A stretch of DNA of 64,000 nucleotides from contig NC_081333.1 in NCBI RefSeq assembly GCF_022539665.2, positions 10,104,971 to 10,168,970 on the forward strand, in the 5' to 3' direction. The translations under genes were made by a program, and so were the position numbers. Positions 24,596 through 36,671 of this stretch are shown piece after piece. A model generated the notes under the pieces. It worked only from the letters and a program-made list of their open reading frames with translations. It did not search any database and had not been told where the DNA came from. The stretch comes from Daphnia carinata. Lineage: Eukaryota; Arthropoda; Branchiopoda; Diplostraca; Daphniidae. Each line of letters opens with the position of its first letter. Positions within the stretch are counted from its first letter, which is position 1.

Positions 24596-27315
24596 ATGGG
24601 CATAAATTGTACGAAAAGCCCGAAAGTAAAACCTCAACATAAAAATCAACAGGTAGAAAGTGGGACACCAGCTGCTCAGTCTGGTTCACTTCCTAGAGAA
24701 GCTGATTCTGAAAGAAAACCAACAGGTAATCTCTATGCTTGGATCTATATATAACTTTTTCTTTATTCTCATAGATTGTGTGAAACAAATTTTCCAGTGA
24801 ATGATTATGTGATTGTTGGATTTTCAAAGATACAGGAAAAGATGCCAAAGAAAATTCTAAACCAACATTGGAGGGTGATGAGGATGAAGAAATTAAAGAA
24901 TACATGCTATGCCAGTCTGAAGATTTACATGAAAATGAGTAAAAAAAAGAATATGTACAGTCAGTCCATAATTTTTTTCACTTTTGTTTCTTGGTTTCAG
25001 GATGAAAGTGTTTGAAGCTGGTGAAAAGCAAGTATTAGTTGTGAAGGAAAATGGGAAGGTTTATGCAATGGGGGCAAAATGCACCCATTTTGGTGCCCCA
25101 TTGAATTCAGGTTGTGTGTTTACAAAGTAATTTGATCTGTAATGATGGCTTCTGACATACTACATTTTTAAAACAATAAATAGGCATATTTTGTAAAGGA
25201 AAAGTTTATTGCCCTTGGCATGGGGCATGCTTTAACTCCAAAACAGGTATAGGCATATCATATTTTGTTTTGTTGTTTTGCCACATATTGAATTCAAAAA
25301 TGCATTTTTCCTACCATTTTGATGGTTTGTTATGTGAATGGTGACAACATTAGGTGACATTGAAGAATTCCCAGCTTTGGATCCCATACCTGTGTATCCT
25401 GTTAATATTGATCCAACTACCAATGAGGTTAAAGTCACTTTAAGAAACAATAGCCACCTTAACAGTCAGGGTGCAACAAAGACACTCTGTAAGGCTTCTG
25501 AAGACAACAATAAAATGGTTGTCATTATTGGATCAGGTAGAAGCTTGATCAATATATTTGCCTTCATATTAATTCTTTTTTACTGTTTCACCAAGCCAAG
25601 AGAAACTTATGAGGCATAACAAAATAAAATATTTTTTAAAAAATAGGTGCGGCTGGTCATAGTTGTGCCGAAACCCTCAGACAAGAAGGATTCAGCGGAA
25701 GAGTTATTATCGTGACTAAGGATGAAGCTCTACCTTATGATCGTACCAAGCTGAGCAAAGCAATGAATTTGGAAGCAAATAAGCTTTCTTTGAGATCCCA
25801 TGAATATTATTCGGTACTAATATTATTACTTTTTTTTTTTTTTTTACGTTTTACGCAAATTTTGAATTAGACACTGTTTTGATTAAAGAAAAATAATTTT
25901 ACATTTCTAGAAAGGCGATATCGAATTCGTCCTTAACGTCAGCGTTCAAGGCGTGGACGTGGAAGCTAAATCAGTACTTCTAAGCAATGGTGACATTTTA
26001 AAATATACTTATTTGGTTATTGCGACTGGAGGAAGGTAATTAGTTCAATCTGAAGTTTATTGTACTGTCTCAGGGTCTAAATCCAACAATCCTTAACAGA
26101 CCAAGGCCTATACCCTGCCCAGGAACCCATCTAGGAAATATTTTTCTACTTAGGACACCTAACGATGCAAACCAAATCGACGCATTTGCAAACAATAAAG
26201 AAGTATTTAAAAAAATTGAAGTAAGCTGTAACGTATTTTCCATATACCATTATTTTATTTACGACCAGGTTCATGTCGTGATTGTCGGAACGTCCTTTAT
26301 CGGAATGGAGGTTGCTGCTTATCTAGTAGACAAAGCAGCGTCTGTCACGGTGGTGGGAAGGAGTTCCACTCCATTTATTCATGTTTTCGGTAATTAAATG
26401 ATTAATGCCAGTACGGTTACGTAATTAAAATGTATAATGTTAAATTAAGTAATTTTCCGTTTTATCTCTCCAAAATATGTTGAAATTCAGGACCGTTGAT
26501 TGGTAAGAGACTGCAACAGTTCCATGAAGAGAAAGGTGTTAAGTTCATAATGGATGCTGAAGTGGGGGAACTGCTCGGAAATGAGGAAGGCAACTTAACG
26601 GAAGTGTGTCTGACATCCGGTCGCGTTTTAAAGGCTGATATACTTGTTGCTGGACTAGGAGTTTTACCCAGTACAGATTTCCTACGAGATTCTGAAATTA
26701 TTCTCGATAGTAGAGGATTCGTACCAGTTGACGAAGTATAGTTCCTTATTTGCTCGGTGCAATCTCTATCTAGATCTTGACGAGAAATTTTTCTTTTAGC
26801 GCTTGAGAACCAATTGTTCGGATGTTTATGCTGTCGGCGATATTGCGTCGTTTCCTTTGCGAGCAAAAGAAGAGTGTGACGCTAGAAAACTCGTAAATAT
26901 TGGTCATTGGCAGATGGCGCTTCATCATGGCCGTACTGCAGGTAATGCGACATCCGATAACGACTGTTGAAATTTTTCTCATTTAATGTGTTTCACAGCG
27001 CTCACTATTTTGGGGCTATCGCAACCCATAAACGAAACAACGGTCCCTTTTTTCTGGTCGTCTATGTTCGGAAAAAGCGTGCGCTATTGTGGCTACGCAC
27101 CAGATTTTGATGATGTAATAGTGCATGGTGACATAGATAACCTTAAATTTGCCGCTTTTCTTTGCGATAAGGAAACAGTACTAGCTGTTGTTACTATGAA
27201 CTGTGATCCGTTGGCAATCCAGTTTGCTGCTTTGTTAAGACAGCAGAAAAGTCTACTGAAGTCGGAAGTTATCAATGATCCACAAAGCTGGACAACCATG
27301 TTACAGGAACCATGA
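24596..27315 (+). CDS. AIFM3: AIFM3-like oxidoreductase (Rieske + FAD/NAD domains)
   Basis: Apoptosis-inducing-factor family member with an N-terminal Rieske [2Fe-2S] domain fused to an FAD/NAD(P)H pyridine-nucleotide oxidoreductase. I chose the ATG at 24596 because it gives MGINCTK, an N-myristoylation/palmitoylation-type start like MGGCFSK of mammalian AIFM3. The Rieske ligands are split by introns: CTHFGAPLNSG (about 25081-25111), then CPWHGACF (about 25212-25235). The FAD motif GSGAAG spans an exon junction (25535/25648). LPYDRTKLSKAM is at 25732-25767, the NAD-binding VVIVGTSFIGMEVAAYLVDK at about 26277-26335, the second FAD motif DVYAVGDIASFP near 26820, and the C-terminal SSMFGKSVRYCGYAPDFDDV at about 27060-27115. 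Stop at 27315. Ten or so exons, all open, no frame break. A diverged fragment of its exon 2 recurs at 32128-32372. Confidence 0.92.
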
Positions 27316-27397
27316 ATTAATTCAATTGAGAATTTTAAAATTATTTGAAAAAAATTTTATGTTTTATTCACTAAATACAAATGACATTGATGTTGAT

Positions 27398-27850
27398 TCA
27401 ATCCCATTTATTTGTAACAATTAGTGCACCTCCAAGGTGCTCCTCAAGAGTTACATGTGGTCGGTAAGGCCTTGCTTGCTTTTCTTTTACTTTTTCAGTT
27501 AGCCACTTCTCATGTTTTCCCAACTCCCTTGAAAATCCCTTTTCTTCTTCCTGGAAGTATAGTTGAAATTAATAAACATAATCTACGACTCTAAAATTAA
27601 AAATTGATAAATAAGCATGGTTCCTACATGTGTTAAAAAGGAGTGTCTCAGATAAAACATGTTTTGCTCTTCAATGGCAAACCTTTTTCGTAATCTTTCC
27701 GCATTCTCTTCGTTATGCTTGTATACCATTCGATGTTTCCTACCAGAGTAAGACAAGTTATTGTAGTGCACATTTTTCTTCGCGAGGTAATCAAGGGTTC
27801 TATTACCCGGTCCAGATGTTCCCAGGAGGTAATTTTTTTCTGAAGCCACA
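27398..27850 (-). CDS. Small two-exon protein, possibly CFAP141-like
   Basis: Minus-strand gene convergent with the AIFM3-like gene. Exon A (about 27630-27850) contains NRTLDYLAKKNVHYNNLSY and ENAERLRKRFAIEEQNMFYL, ending at a GTAGG donor after FLTH. Exon B (27398-27551) begins EEEKGFSRELGKHEKWLTEK and ends ALIVTNKWD at the stop 27398-27400. The charged helical layout with an E-E-E-x-G/F-x-x-E-L pattern recalls small axonemal proteins such as CFAP141, but that is a weak resemblance. The frame upstream of exon A has no ATG before a stop, so a first exon is missing or the true start is not recognised. A divergent promoter shared with NFS1 may lie in 27860-28200. Confidence 0.5.
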
Positions 27851-28210
27851 CAGTATGCTTGATAATCGCATTTTACTATTGTACCAATATTCGTAAATTT
27901 ATCAAGTAAAAAATTCGAATAATTTGAAAGTATTCCAATAACAATGATGTAATCGATCGACTATAAGCAAGTCTAAGGCACTATCCGTTCTTCTGCTAAG
28001 AGGAACGCAGTTGCCGACACATAATCATATACCCACAAACTTAAAATGTTTTATTGTTCAGTGTTACATTTTGTAATAAATATTTTTTAAACAAAAATTA
28101 AGTTTTTCATAATCCTTTTGTCTTATCGAATTTTTTTTTTTCACAAAGCCTATTGCGCAACACTATAAGTTTCATAACAAAACGAATGACATGCATGTTA
28201 ATGCAAGTTG

Positions 28211-30257
28211 ATGCTTAGCTTAGACCGTTGTTTGCGTCAATGCAATCCAGTTGTTTTTAAAATGCTGCTTAAATTTTTGGCAAGGAATCGCTGGCTTATG
28301 GGTAAATTTTCGCTAAAACCTGGTGATTCCCTGATAGAAGAGATGATTCTATGTCGCAATTTATTGCAAGCTGTCGGTTCCAATCGCTATGGCCAGTTAC
28401 ATAAGTACAGTACATTGACAAATATTGGTGGTAAATATAGAAATTACCTATTCCTAGGCATGGAGCCATTAATGTATTAATAATTTTTTTCAGAAAAAAT
28501 CACTGCTAGCAAACTTGAAGAGGAAGGAAGGCCATTGTACTTAGACGCACAAGCCACAACCCCAGTTGTGAGTAAAACTCTTTTGTTTCATTTAAAAATG
28601 AATATGCTACATATTTATGCGCTTAGGACCCAAGAGTACTGGACGCCATGCTCCCATACATGACAAATTATTATGGAAACCCTCATTCTAGAACTCATTC
28701 ATATGGATGGGAAAGTGAGAAAGCAGTTGAACAAGCTCGTGAGGTATGTTACTATAGTATATGTACATGTTGCTTTTGAACTAAATTTTAAAATCCATGT
28801 AGCAAGTTGCAAGGCTAATTAATGCTGACCCAAAAGAAATAATTTTTACATCTGGAGCCACTGAAAGCAACAACATAGCAGTTAAAGGTGTTGCAAGGTT
28901 CTACAAAATGAAAAAGAATCATATAATCACTACCCAGACGGTGTGTATTTTTATATATTTTTTTAAAACTAGTTTGTAAATATAATTATGTGCTACCTGG
29001 TTTTAGGAACATAAATGTGTCCTGGATTCCTGTCGTGTTCTTGAAGGAGAAGGATTTGAAGTAACTTACCTACCTGTCCTCCCCAGTGGTTTAATTGATC
29101 TAAACAGCCTTCAGAGTGCCATTAGGCCGACGACTGTGTTGGTCTCGGTAATGGGCGTAAATAACGAAATTGGAGTTCAACAGCCATTGGCAGAAATAGG
29201 TAAGAAGTTGCATACAAAGAAGACAATACTCCCATTTGCTCTTATATTTTGTTTATTTAATAGGTGCCATTTGTCGAAAGGCGAAAGTCTTTTTCCACTG
29301 TGACGCAGCTCAGGCTGTAGGTAAAATTCCTATGGATGTTGAGGCGATGTCGATTGATCTTATGTCCATCAGTGGACATAAGCTTTATGGCCCAAAAGGT
29401 TTCTTAATTTGAAATGGCCTTAAGAATTTCTGAATGGAACCTTCACACGTTGCTTCTTCTCTTTGAATGAACATAGGTGTTGGTGCCCTCTACGTAAGAC
29501 GTAGGCCTCGAGTTAGGATAGAAGCTTTGCAAAGCGGAGGTGGCCAGGAGCGAGGTTTGCGTAGTGGAACGGTTCCGACACCACTGACTGTTGGTCTGGG
29601 TGCTGCTTGTGATATTGCTAAGGAAGAACTTCAGGTAGTGTTAATCGTCATAATCTTTGCAATTATTTTGTATGGGTTGTTATAAAGAAAATCAATCGTT
29701 AGTATGATCATAACAGAATCACAAAACTGTCACATCGCCTGGTCGACCAGATAAGTAAAAGTTTAACTCATGTTATACGAAACGGAGATCCTGAACACTC
29801 CTATCCAGGTTGTGTTAACCTGTCGTTTGCCTATGTTGAGGGTGAAAGTCTTTTGATGGCCTTAAAAGGTATCATTTAACATAAAATGCGTTATAAATTA
29901 TCCATAACTCGTTTTTGTAATACTATAGATGTGGCACTATCAAGTGGAAGCGCTTGCACTTCAGCCTCGTTAGAACCCTCCTACGTTTTGCGCGCTATTG
30001 GGGCTGAAGAGGATTTAGCACATTCTTCTATTCGATTTGGAATTGGAAGGTTTACTACCGAAGCTGAAGTTGATTACACTGCGCAAAGGTGTATACATCA
30101 AGTTTCGAAACTTCGTGAAATGAGGTAGGTGTTAACTAGGCTTATGCTTCTAATTAGCTATCCAAATAACAAAAAAAATTTCTCATTTGTTAGTCCTTTG
30201 TGGGAAATGGTCCAAGAAGGAATTGATTTGAAGAGTATCAAATGGACGCAGCATTAA
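28211..30257 (+). CDS. NFS1: Mitochondrial cysteine desulfurase NFS1
   Basis: PLP enzyme that takes sulfur from cysteine for Fe-S cluster assembly on ISCU in the mitochondrial matrix. It starts with a basic, hydroxyl-rich presequence (ATG at 28211; alternative Met at 28262). It continues [69 protein letters not shown], then [12 protein letters not shown] with the PLP-binding lysine, and [12 protein letters not shown]. The active-site loop is [19 protein letters not shown], with the catalytic Cys (about 29939-29995). The ending SIKWTQH precedes the stop at 30255-30257. All exons are open with short GT-AG introns, and an AATAAA lies near 30315. This is the intact copy; a broken second copy is split between 32382-33487 and 45886-46890. 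Confidence 0.96.
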
Positions 30258-30665
30258 TTTTTTTTGTTCACTTACGAACATTAAAGACATTCATGTTTAT
30301 CTTCGTCCTTGTAAAATAAAGGCTCGGAAATATATACTGAAGACTGTAGTTAAGTATAATGTTTCTGATTGTGTATGGATTTATGACACAACTGGAAAAT
30401 AGTAGAATATAGTGATTTATCTGTACAGTTATATTCTTTCCTTGGATAGAAATGCGTTAAGGAGAATGCAATCCACTGACAGATTGGCGAGATCATTGAT
30501 GTTTAAGATTTTGCTGTTGAGGTTCATCCTCTAAATCCGCTATCAATTTATTTTTACCAACAAAAACTTACGGGTATCGAAGAGTGTCACATAGCTCGAT
30601 GATTAGCTGCCTGCATCCATGAAACCTAGTGGCTATGGGGAATCTTGCGTAATCCGATTATAATA
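30258..30665. repeat. NFS1 3' flank shared with 46505-46890
   Basis: The sequence after the NFS1 stop, including TGTGTATGGATTTA...ACTGGAAAATAGTAGAA and CGATGATTAGCTGCCTGCATCC, recurs after the second NFS1 3' end. On the minus strand the 46.7 kb copy carries an open frame beginning MATRFHGCRQLIIEL; here that frame is broken by stops. Confidence 0.75.
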
Positions 30666-31890
30666 AGTTTAAAACAGAGTTTACGATGCCTATTTTACTC
30701 TGTAGACTCTGGTCTCATTTTGGTCGCGTAGGGTATGGTGCCGTCAGCTTTACCTGAATCGCACAGGTAAGTTTTGACACAAACAAGGAACAACGTAATG
30801 AAACATGAACGTAAGAAGTGGGTTTCTTTACATGCAAATATTTAGTTTTCAATTTCTAAATGTTAAAATATTATACAAAAAATAAAAATATTTTGCATTG
30901 GTTGATGTTAGGGGGAAAAAATGGGCCGGTCCATGCTAGTACTTGACGAGCAAAACCAGTAACCCATCGCAGTGAGCATGTAAGTAGGGACCAGAGGAAT
31001 AACCGTACAGCCCCGGGTGTCCCACCCCAGAGCGCCTAAGATAATCTGATCGGTGGTGGACCTGAATCCAGATCGTAGAAGAGAATCTCGTGCAGACTCC
31101 CATGATTACGTATATATACCGAACATATCCATGTATACCCCTCCCCTCTCCCCACGGGGGCATATCATGAATACCAAGGTATGCGGACGGGACATCCTCG
31201 CGTAATCACGGTCCTCGACCACCTCCCATTCTCCAGATCTAGACCACTGGACTTCTCAGCTCTCTGTTCCTTCCCTACATGCCCATACAACACGGTGGGC
31301 CTTGGTTGTGAATTCAAGTCGGTTCATGAATGAATCGGGAAATTAAGGCACTTGGTGTCCAGATCTCAACACTCGATTGCCCATAATGCCAACTTCATTC
31401 GCCTTTAGCATTAGGGAAGTATCAAACTATATCATAATTGCCCTAATCCTTAGCATCTCCGACCATCTGTAATGTGCTTCACCTTACCTTTTATACCGTG
31501 TATTTTTTCTAGAAAACATCGTTAACAACTTCACCGTTTTCCAGCACATAGTTTAATAGTAATTATTTTGATATTCCCCAAACCAATAAATGAACTTTAT
31601 TTTTCTGCGCTGTTTCAACTATCCTGTAGAAAAAAAAAGCAATACTTCAGCTTTAAAAATTATTTTTGACATAACAAAACGATTGTACAGTACCTAAATC
31701 CTAACGGTGTTTAGGTATATTAAAATTTCACTCCGCGTAAAAAACACTCCGCATAATCTTTCTTGAAATAAAAATTACGCGGAGTGTTAAAAGAAAAAAT
31801 TACGCGGATTGTTTCTATCTAGGAGAGATCATATCTAGGAGGATCATATCTAAAGGAGCTACAGAGGAAGAAGTTAAATGATTGGGAAAT
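30666..31890. other. Spacer with a small inverted-motif cluster
   Basis: No gene recognised. At 31729-31810 the motif ACTCCGCGTAA and its reverse complement TTACGCGGAGT occur two times each in diverged form, separated by about 40 bases, so a hairpin is possible. Confidence 0.45.
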
Positions 31891-31899
31891 TCGGTTTAA

Positions 31900-32127
31900 A
31901 TACTACAGAGGACTAAAAAACTTTATTTGATGATTTAATGTCTGAAATGGGAAGTTCATCATCTATTTATGCAGACGGAGAAAGTACAAGGTCGACTGCT
32001 GGACTGGAAAAACAACGACTAAACACCCAAGTTGCAGTATTTATCACTTAATTAATTTTCTTTTTCTAAAATGTCAATTCAGACAAAGAACACCAAAATG
32101 AATAAGGAAGAAGAAAATGCCGCATCA
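31900..32127 (+). pseudogene. POLR3D exon fragment
   Basis: Matches the POLR3D region at 44705-44940: GGAAGTTCATCATCT, TTTATGCAG, GACTGGAAAAAC, AAACACCCAAG, then the intron TTTATCACTTAATTAATT and AATAAGGAAGAAGAA. Contains many substitutions and no usable frame. It joins AIFM3-like sequence directly at about 32127. Confidence 0.75.
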
Positions 32128-32375
32128 TTGATTGTGTGAAACAAATTTTCAAGTGAATGATTGTGGGATTGTTGGATTTTGAAAGACAGAAAAAAATGCC
32201 AAAAAAAATCTAAATTAACATTGGAGGGTGATGAGGATGAGAAAATTAAAGAATACAGGCTATGTCAGTTTGAAAATTTACCACAAAATTACTAAAGAAA
32301 GAGTATGTATAGCCAATCCATAATTTTTTTTTATGTTTTGTTTTTTTGGTTTCAGGATGAAAATGTTAGAAGCAG
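32128..32375 (+). pseudogene. AIFM3 exon 2 fragment
   Basis: Matches 24770-25035 of the intact AIFM3-like gene: TTGTGTGAAACAAATTTTC, TTGGAGGGTGATGAGGATGA, and GGTTTCAGGATGAAAATGTT. Diverged, with small indels. Followed immediately by NFS1 sequence. The match includes intron sequence, so it was copied from genomic DNA, not from mRNA. Confidence 0.75.
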
Positions 32376-33487
32376 GTGCAAACCCATTTGTGAGTAAAAC
32401 CCTTTTGTTTCATTAAAGAATTTAATGTGTTCCGTGTTTATGATCTTAGGATCCAAGAGTACTAGACGCCATGCTCCCATACATGACAAACTATTATGGA
32501 AATTCACGTTCAAAGACCCATTTTATGGATGGGAAAGCGAAAAAGCTGTTGAACAAGCTCTTGAGGTATGTTACTGTTATATATATTTATGTGTGTTGCT
32601 TTTAAACCAAACTTCAAAATCCACATAGCAAGCTGCAAGGCCAATAAATGCTGATTCAAAAGAGATCATTTTCAAATCTGGAGCCCCTGAAAGTAATAAC
32701 ACAGCAACCAAAGGTGTTACACGATTTTACAAAATAAAAAAAAATCATACAGTGACTACTCAAGCGGTGAGTATGTTTATAGTTTGTTTTATAATTGGTT
32801 TATAAATATAACTATGTGCTAGCTGGTTTTAGGAACATAATGTGTCCTGGATTCCTGTTGTGTTCTTGAAGGAGAAAGATTTGAAGTAGCTTGCCTGCCT
32901 GTCCTTCTCAGTGCCATCAGGCCGACGACTGTGTTGGTCTCGGTAATGGGCGTAAATAACGAAATTGGAGTTCAACAGCCATTGGCAGAAATAGGTAAGA
33001 AGTTGCATACAAAGAAGACAATACTCCCATTTGCTCTTACATTTTGTTTATTTAATAAGTACCGTCTGTCGAAAGGCCAAATTCTATTTCAATTGTGACG
33101 CAGTTCAGGCTGTAAGTAAAATTCCCATTTATGTTGAGGCGATGTCAATTGATCTTATGACAATTAGTGGACTTAGATTTTGTGGACTTAGTGGACAAGC
33201 TTTATTATGACCAAAAGGTTCCGTAATTTGAATGGGTCTTAAGGATTTCTAAATGGAATCCTCAAACCTTCCTTCTTCTTCTTGAACATAGGTATCTGTG
33301 CCCTTTACGTCGGACGTAGGCTGCGGGTCAGAATTGAAGCTTTACAGAGCGGAGGTGGTCAAGAACGAGGTTTGCGTAGTGGAACGGTTTCAACTCTCCA
33401 GCCAGCTGACTTGGCGCTACTTGTGAGATTGCTAATAAGAACTTCCGATAGTGTTAATCGCCATAATGTTTGCAATTATTTTATATA
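32376..33487 (+). pseudogene. NFS1 pseudogene, 5' part (exons 2-7)
   Basis: Follows the intact gene from about 28560 to 29660, introns included (TTGTGAGTAAAACCC..., [32 protein letters not shown]). It has an internal deletion of about 40 bases near 32905 that removes part of the LPSGLIDLN coding stretch, a duplicated TGTGGACTTAGTGGAC near 33165-33195, and several missense and frame changes. It ends abruptly near 33487 within the intron after the [12 protein letters not shown] exon. Confidence 0.85.
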
Positions 33488-33649
33488 ACTTTTTATAGTC
33501 TTTACAAGCAAGGAAACAAAAAAAATTTACAAACAAAAATTCAGGGAGTGGAAGGTATAGATATTCTCCATCCTCTGGTCATAAAATAAATATAAAACAA
33601 ATAGAAAACAAATATTTCCTTCAAATAATCATTTAATTGTGAGTATGAC

Positions 33650-35120
33650 TGGTAATTTATCATAGAATTCTAAGTGGTATGCTTCTTTTATCAAATTGTT
33701 GGGTGTGAAAATAAGCCCTACAAAATAAGCCCAATTTTTTCTTTTTTAAAATAAAATCAATAAATCTAGATAACTATAGACGATTTAGATTCCAAATTTA
33801 ACAAGAAGCACGAAAATGAATTTTGTTTTAACGTAGAGCTTATGGTTTTTGAATAATCTAACATTTAAAAGTAGGTGCGATAGAAATTTTAAGCCCGACA
33901 ATATAAGCCCGACTTTTCCTTTTAAAAATAGAACTAAAAAATCAATAAATAGGGATAAATATTGTCACGGACGGATCACGATTCGCTACTGTAGTGGCGA
34001 ATCGGATATTGCCAACGTAACAATATACATGATTTAGATTCAAAAATTAACGACAACTCAATTTCACGTGTTGTGAAATTTATGGAATTTGAAAAATCTG
34101 GAATATAAAAGTAGTTGCGCTATAAGTATAACAACTTTTATTGCTCATAATTAAAAAACTTCGTATGTAAATGGAAAACTAACATGCCAGTTAGAATCAG
34201 CGTAAGGTTTTGAACATAATGTGTGGTTTTTATTAAATTCTGAGAGACATTGCTTTTTGATGATTTTCGTCAAAATGAGAAGGCCTTCCCACTTTTTCAA
34301 TTTTCGTCAAATTCTAGATTTTGTTAAAAATACATTATTCCGATTTTAAATTGATCGCTGATCACGGAAATCGGGCTCGTTTTGACATGGGGCTTATATT
34401 TTTCGATCTAAAAATGAAAAACGGATGAAAAAGGCTGGCGCGCCGGCAGAGCGTTTTCACTGTTTAATACAGCAACAGTTGGTGTTAGGTAAAAACGAAT
34501 GTTTTTCCCGAATTCAAGGTTAAATTTTGAGTATAAAAGTGTTATCTTCATCCTAGCAATGAATTTTTCAAAAAATTTGGGCAAATAAATTAAGCCCGAA
34601 AAAATAAGCCCGAAAAAATAAGTCCGAAAAAATAAGCCCGACTTTTTCTTTTTTATTTTTTATAAACAGTAAACAATAATATACACGATTTAGATCCAAA
34701 ATTTAACAAGGATCACGAAAATGAACTTAGTTTTTGCGTAGAATTTACGGTTTTGGAGTAATCTAAAATATAAGAGTATGTGCGCCATAACGGCTACGAT
34801 AGTGCTGTATTCCAAAACTTCATAAGTAACGGGAAAACTAACATGCCAGTTAAAATCAGCGTACGATTTTGAACATAATGTGGTTTTTTTTATTGAATTC
34901 TGAGAGATGTCACTTTTTGATGATTTTCATCAAAATGAAAAGGCTATATAGCCTTCTCACTTTTTCAATTTTCGTCAAATTCTATATTTAGTTAAATATA
35001 CATTATTCCGATTCTAAATTGATTGCTGATCACGGAAATCGGTATCGTTTTGACAAGGGGCGTATAGTTTTTGATCTAACATTAAAAAATGGATGAAAAA
35101 GGCTGGCGCGCCAGTAAGAT
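33650..35120. repeat. 'AAGCCCGA / GGCGCGCC' dispersed repeat, block 1
   Basis: AT-rich repeat with hallmark pieces: AATAAGCCCGA in short tandem (34590-34640), GGCTGGCGCGCC at 34433 and 35100, TTCTGAGAGA(C/T)(A/G)T followed by TTTTTGATGATTTTC at about 34240 and 34908, and a hairpin AAAAGGCTATATAGCCTTCTCAC near 34940. Two units of about 667 bases follow each other. Related sequence lies at 54630-56140. No coding potential. Confidence 0.8.
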
Positions 35121-35134
35121 TGAAGGAATAAACT

Positions 35135-35262
35135 ACCTTGTAGTAAACGTTCCTCCGGAGTTGTCAAATTATGTTCGCTGACAAAAAATCCGTTATCTGT
35201 CAGATTTAGCGCCAAATTTCGACCCATCACTGCTAAGCCAATAAAGCCGATGTCAGTTCTTG
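35135..35262 (-). pseudogene. 6-phosphogluconate dehydrogenase N-terminal fragment
   Basis: Minus-strand frame reading TDIGFIGLAVMGRNLALNL followed by TDNGFFV. This is the NADP-binding GxxGxxxxN start of 6-phosphogluconate dehydrogenase. Only about 40 residues are present, abutting the GGCGCGCC repeat at one side. It is a stray fragment, not a gene. Confidence 0.7.
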
Positions 35263-36671
35263 TTACAATAAGATCGGTAAAATTGAAAAAATATATGTGT
35301 TAATAGTGCAATCTTTGGCCTACGTAGCCATAAATTTCATTTTTACAGTATAAGCATCGGATATAGTCGAAACACTTCAATCCAATGCCAACACGATCGT
35401 TTTAAAGACTAAAAAGGCCTGAGTAGAATTGATCAAAATGTCGGAAAATAAAATTACTTTCGATCCATTGCGTGAAGATGAAATTTTTCTTACGAGCACG
35501 ATACACTTTCACTACTGGCTTTCTGCAAGACGACTGATGATAAAAAGATGAACGTTGCTCCATATACATGTAAAATGATAGCGTACCTATGGTAAGATTA
35601 TGTCAAATTTTCGTTCCCATCAGTTATTCGACGGTAATTTTCTTTCTTCGGTTCAAATATGAGGAAAATGCTTTTGCTATAATGTTGTACAGAACAGATT
35701 GCCAATAAAACTTTTTGCGTTGCTCGATTTTTGTTCCGATGTCGTAGCAAATGAAAGCTAGAAGAAAGTAGGTCAAAAGCTTCTTTTGCTTAAAAAAAAT
35801 AATAAAGCTTTTACTTTAACGTGCAGAGAACCAGGTTAAATCTTACATTTCTTTTTACGAAAAGCAAGAAGCTCAGCAGAAGGTGACCCGTCATTTTCTT
35901 CTTTAAAATACCACGGCGTTTAGGTTTTTAAGTATGCTATTATACAGGAAAAGAAATTGAAAGCACAAGCAGGGATATGAACTTTTTTTGGAAATATATT
36001 TTTAACGATGATATAACGTAGAAGTTCTGTGCTTTTCTTATTCTTCCATAATAATCCATATAGTATGTGGAAAATAAACCTAACAGAATATACCAAAAGT
36101 TTATTAGATGATAAAATAAATCTTTCACTGTCGTCAGGATACGTATCAAACGTCGTTAGGAAGCATTCCCCAGAACAAGTTTCGTGAATCTTCCGTCTGC
36201 TAGTTTCGGGAATCCGGGACTTGGCTAAACAACAGCCTAATAGATATTTGCAAAATCCGAGAACTAGTCACGAAGAAATGGAACCAGAAAACCCTAGGAA
36301 AATCATATGTCTCCGTTATTGATTCTGTTTTGCTTACGGAAGAACACAAACTTAAATTTTGATTGTGTTGGCGTTTTTTGTCCAGTTCTATCATACTATA
36401 CTCTAGGCCTCTAGCGTTACGAATGTAATGGATCTTTAACCAATACAGAGTTTGAACGGGTCTGCCCCAAAGCGAACGTCACCGTATCGCTCATTGAGCA
36501 GTTTTCATTCCTAAGAGCTGTCATATATTGCTCTTCTTACGAGTTCCTTTGTAGCTTTTTATACCAAATCTACCACATAAATAACCCTTAGCGATGGGTA
36601 CGGAATATGTCAACTTGATGGCAATCTATCATATATATATTTGTCGCTAGATTCTTTTTTTCTGTAGGAGG

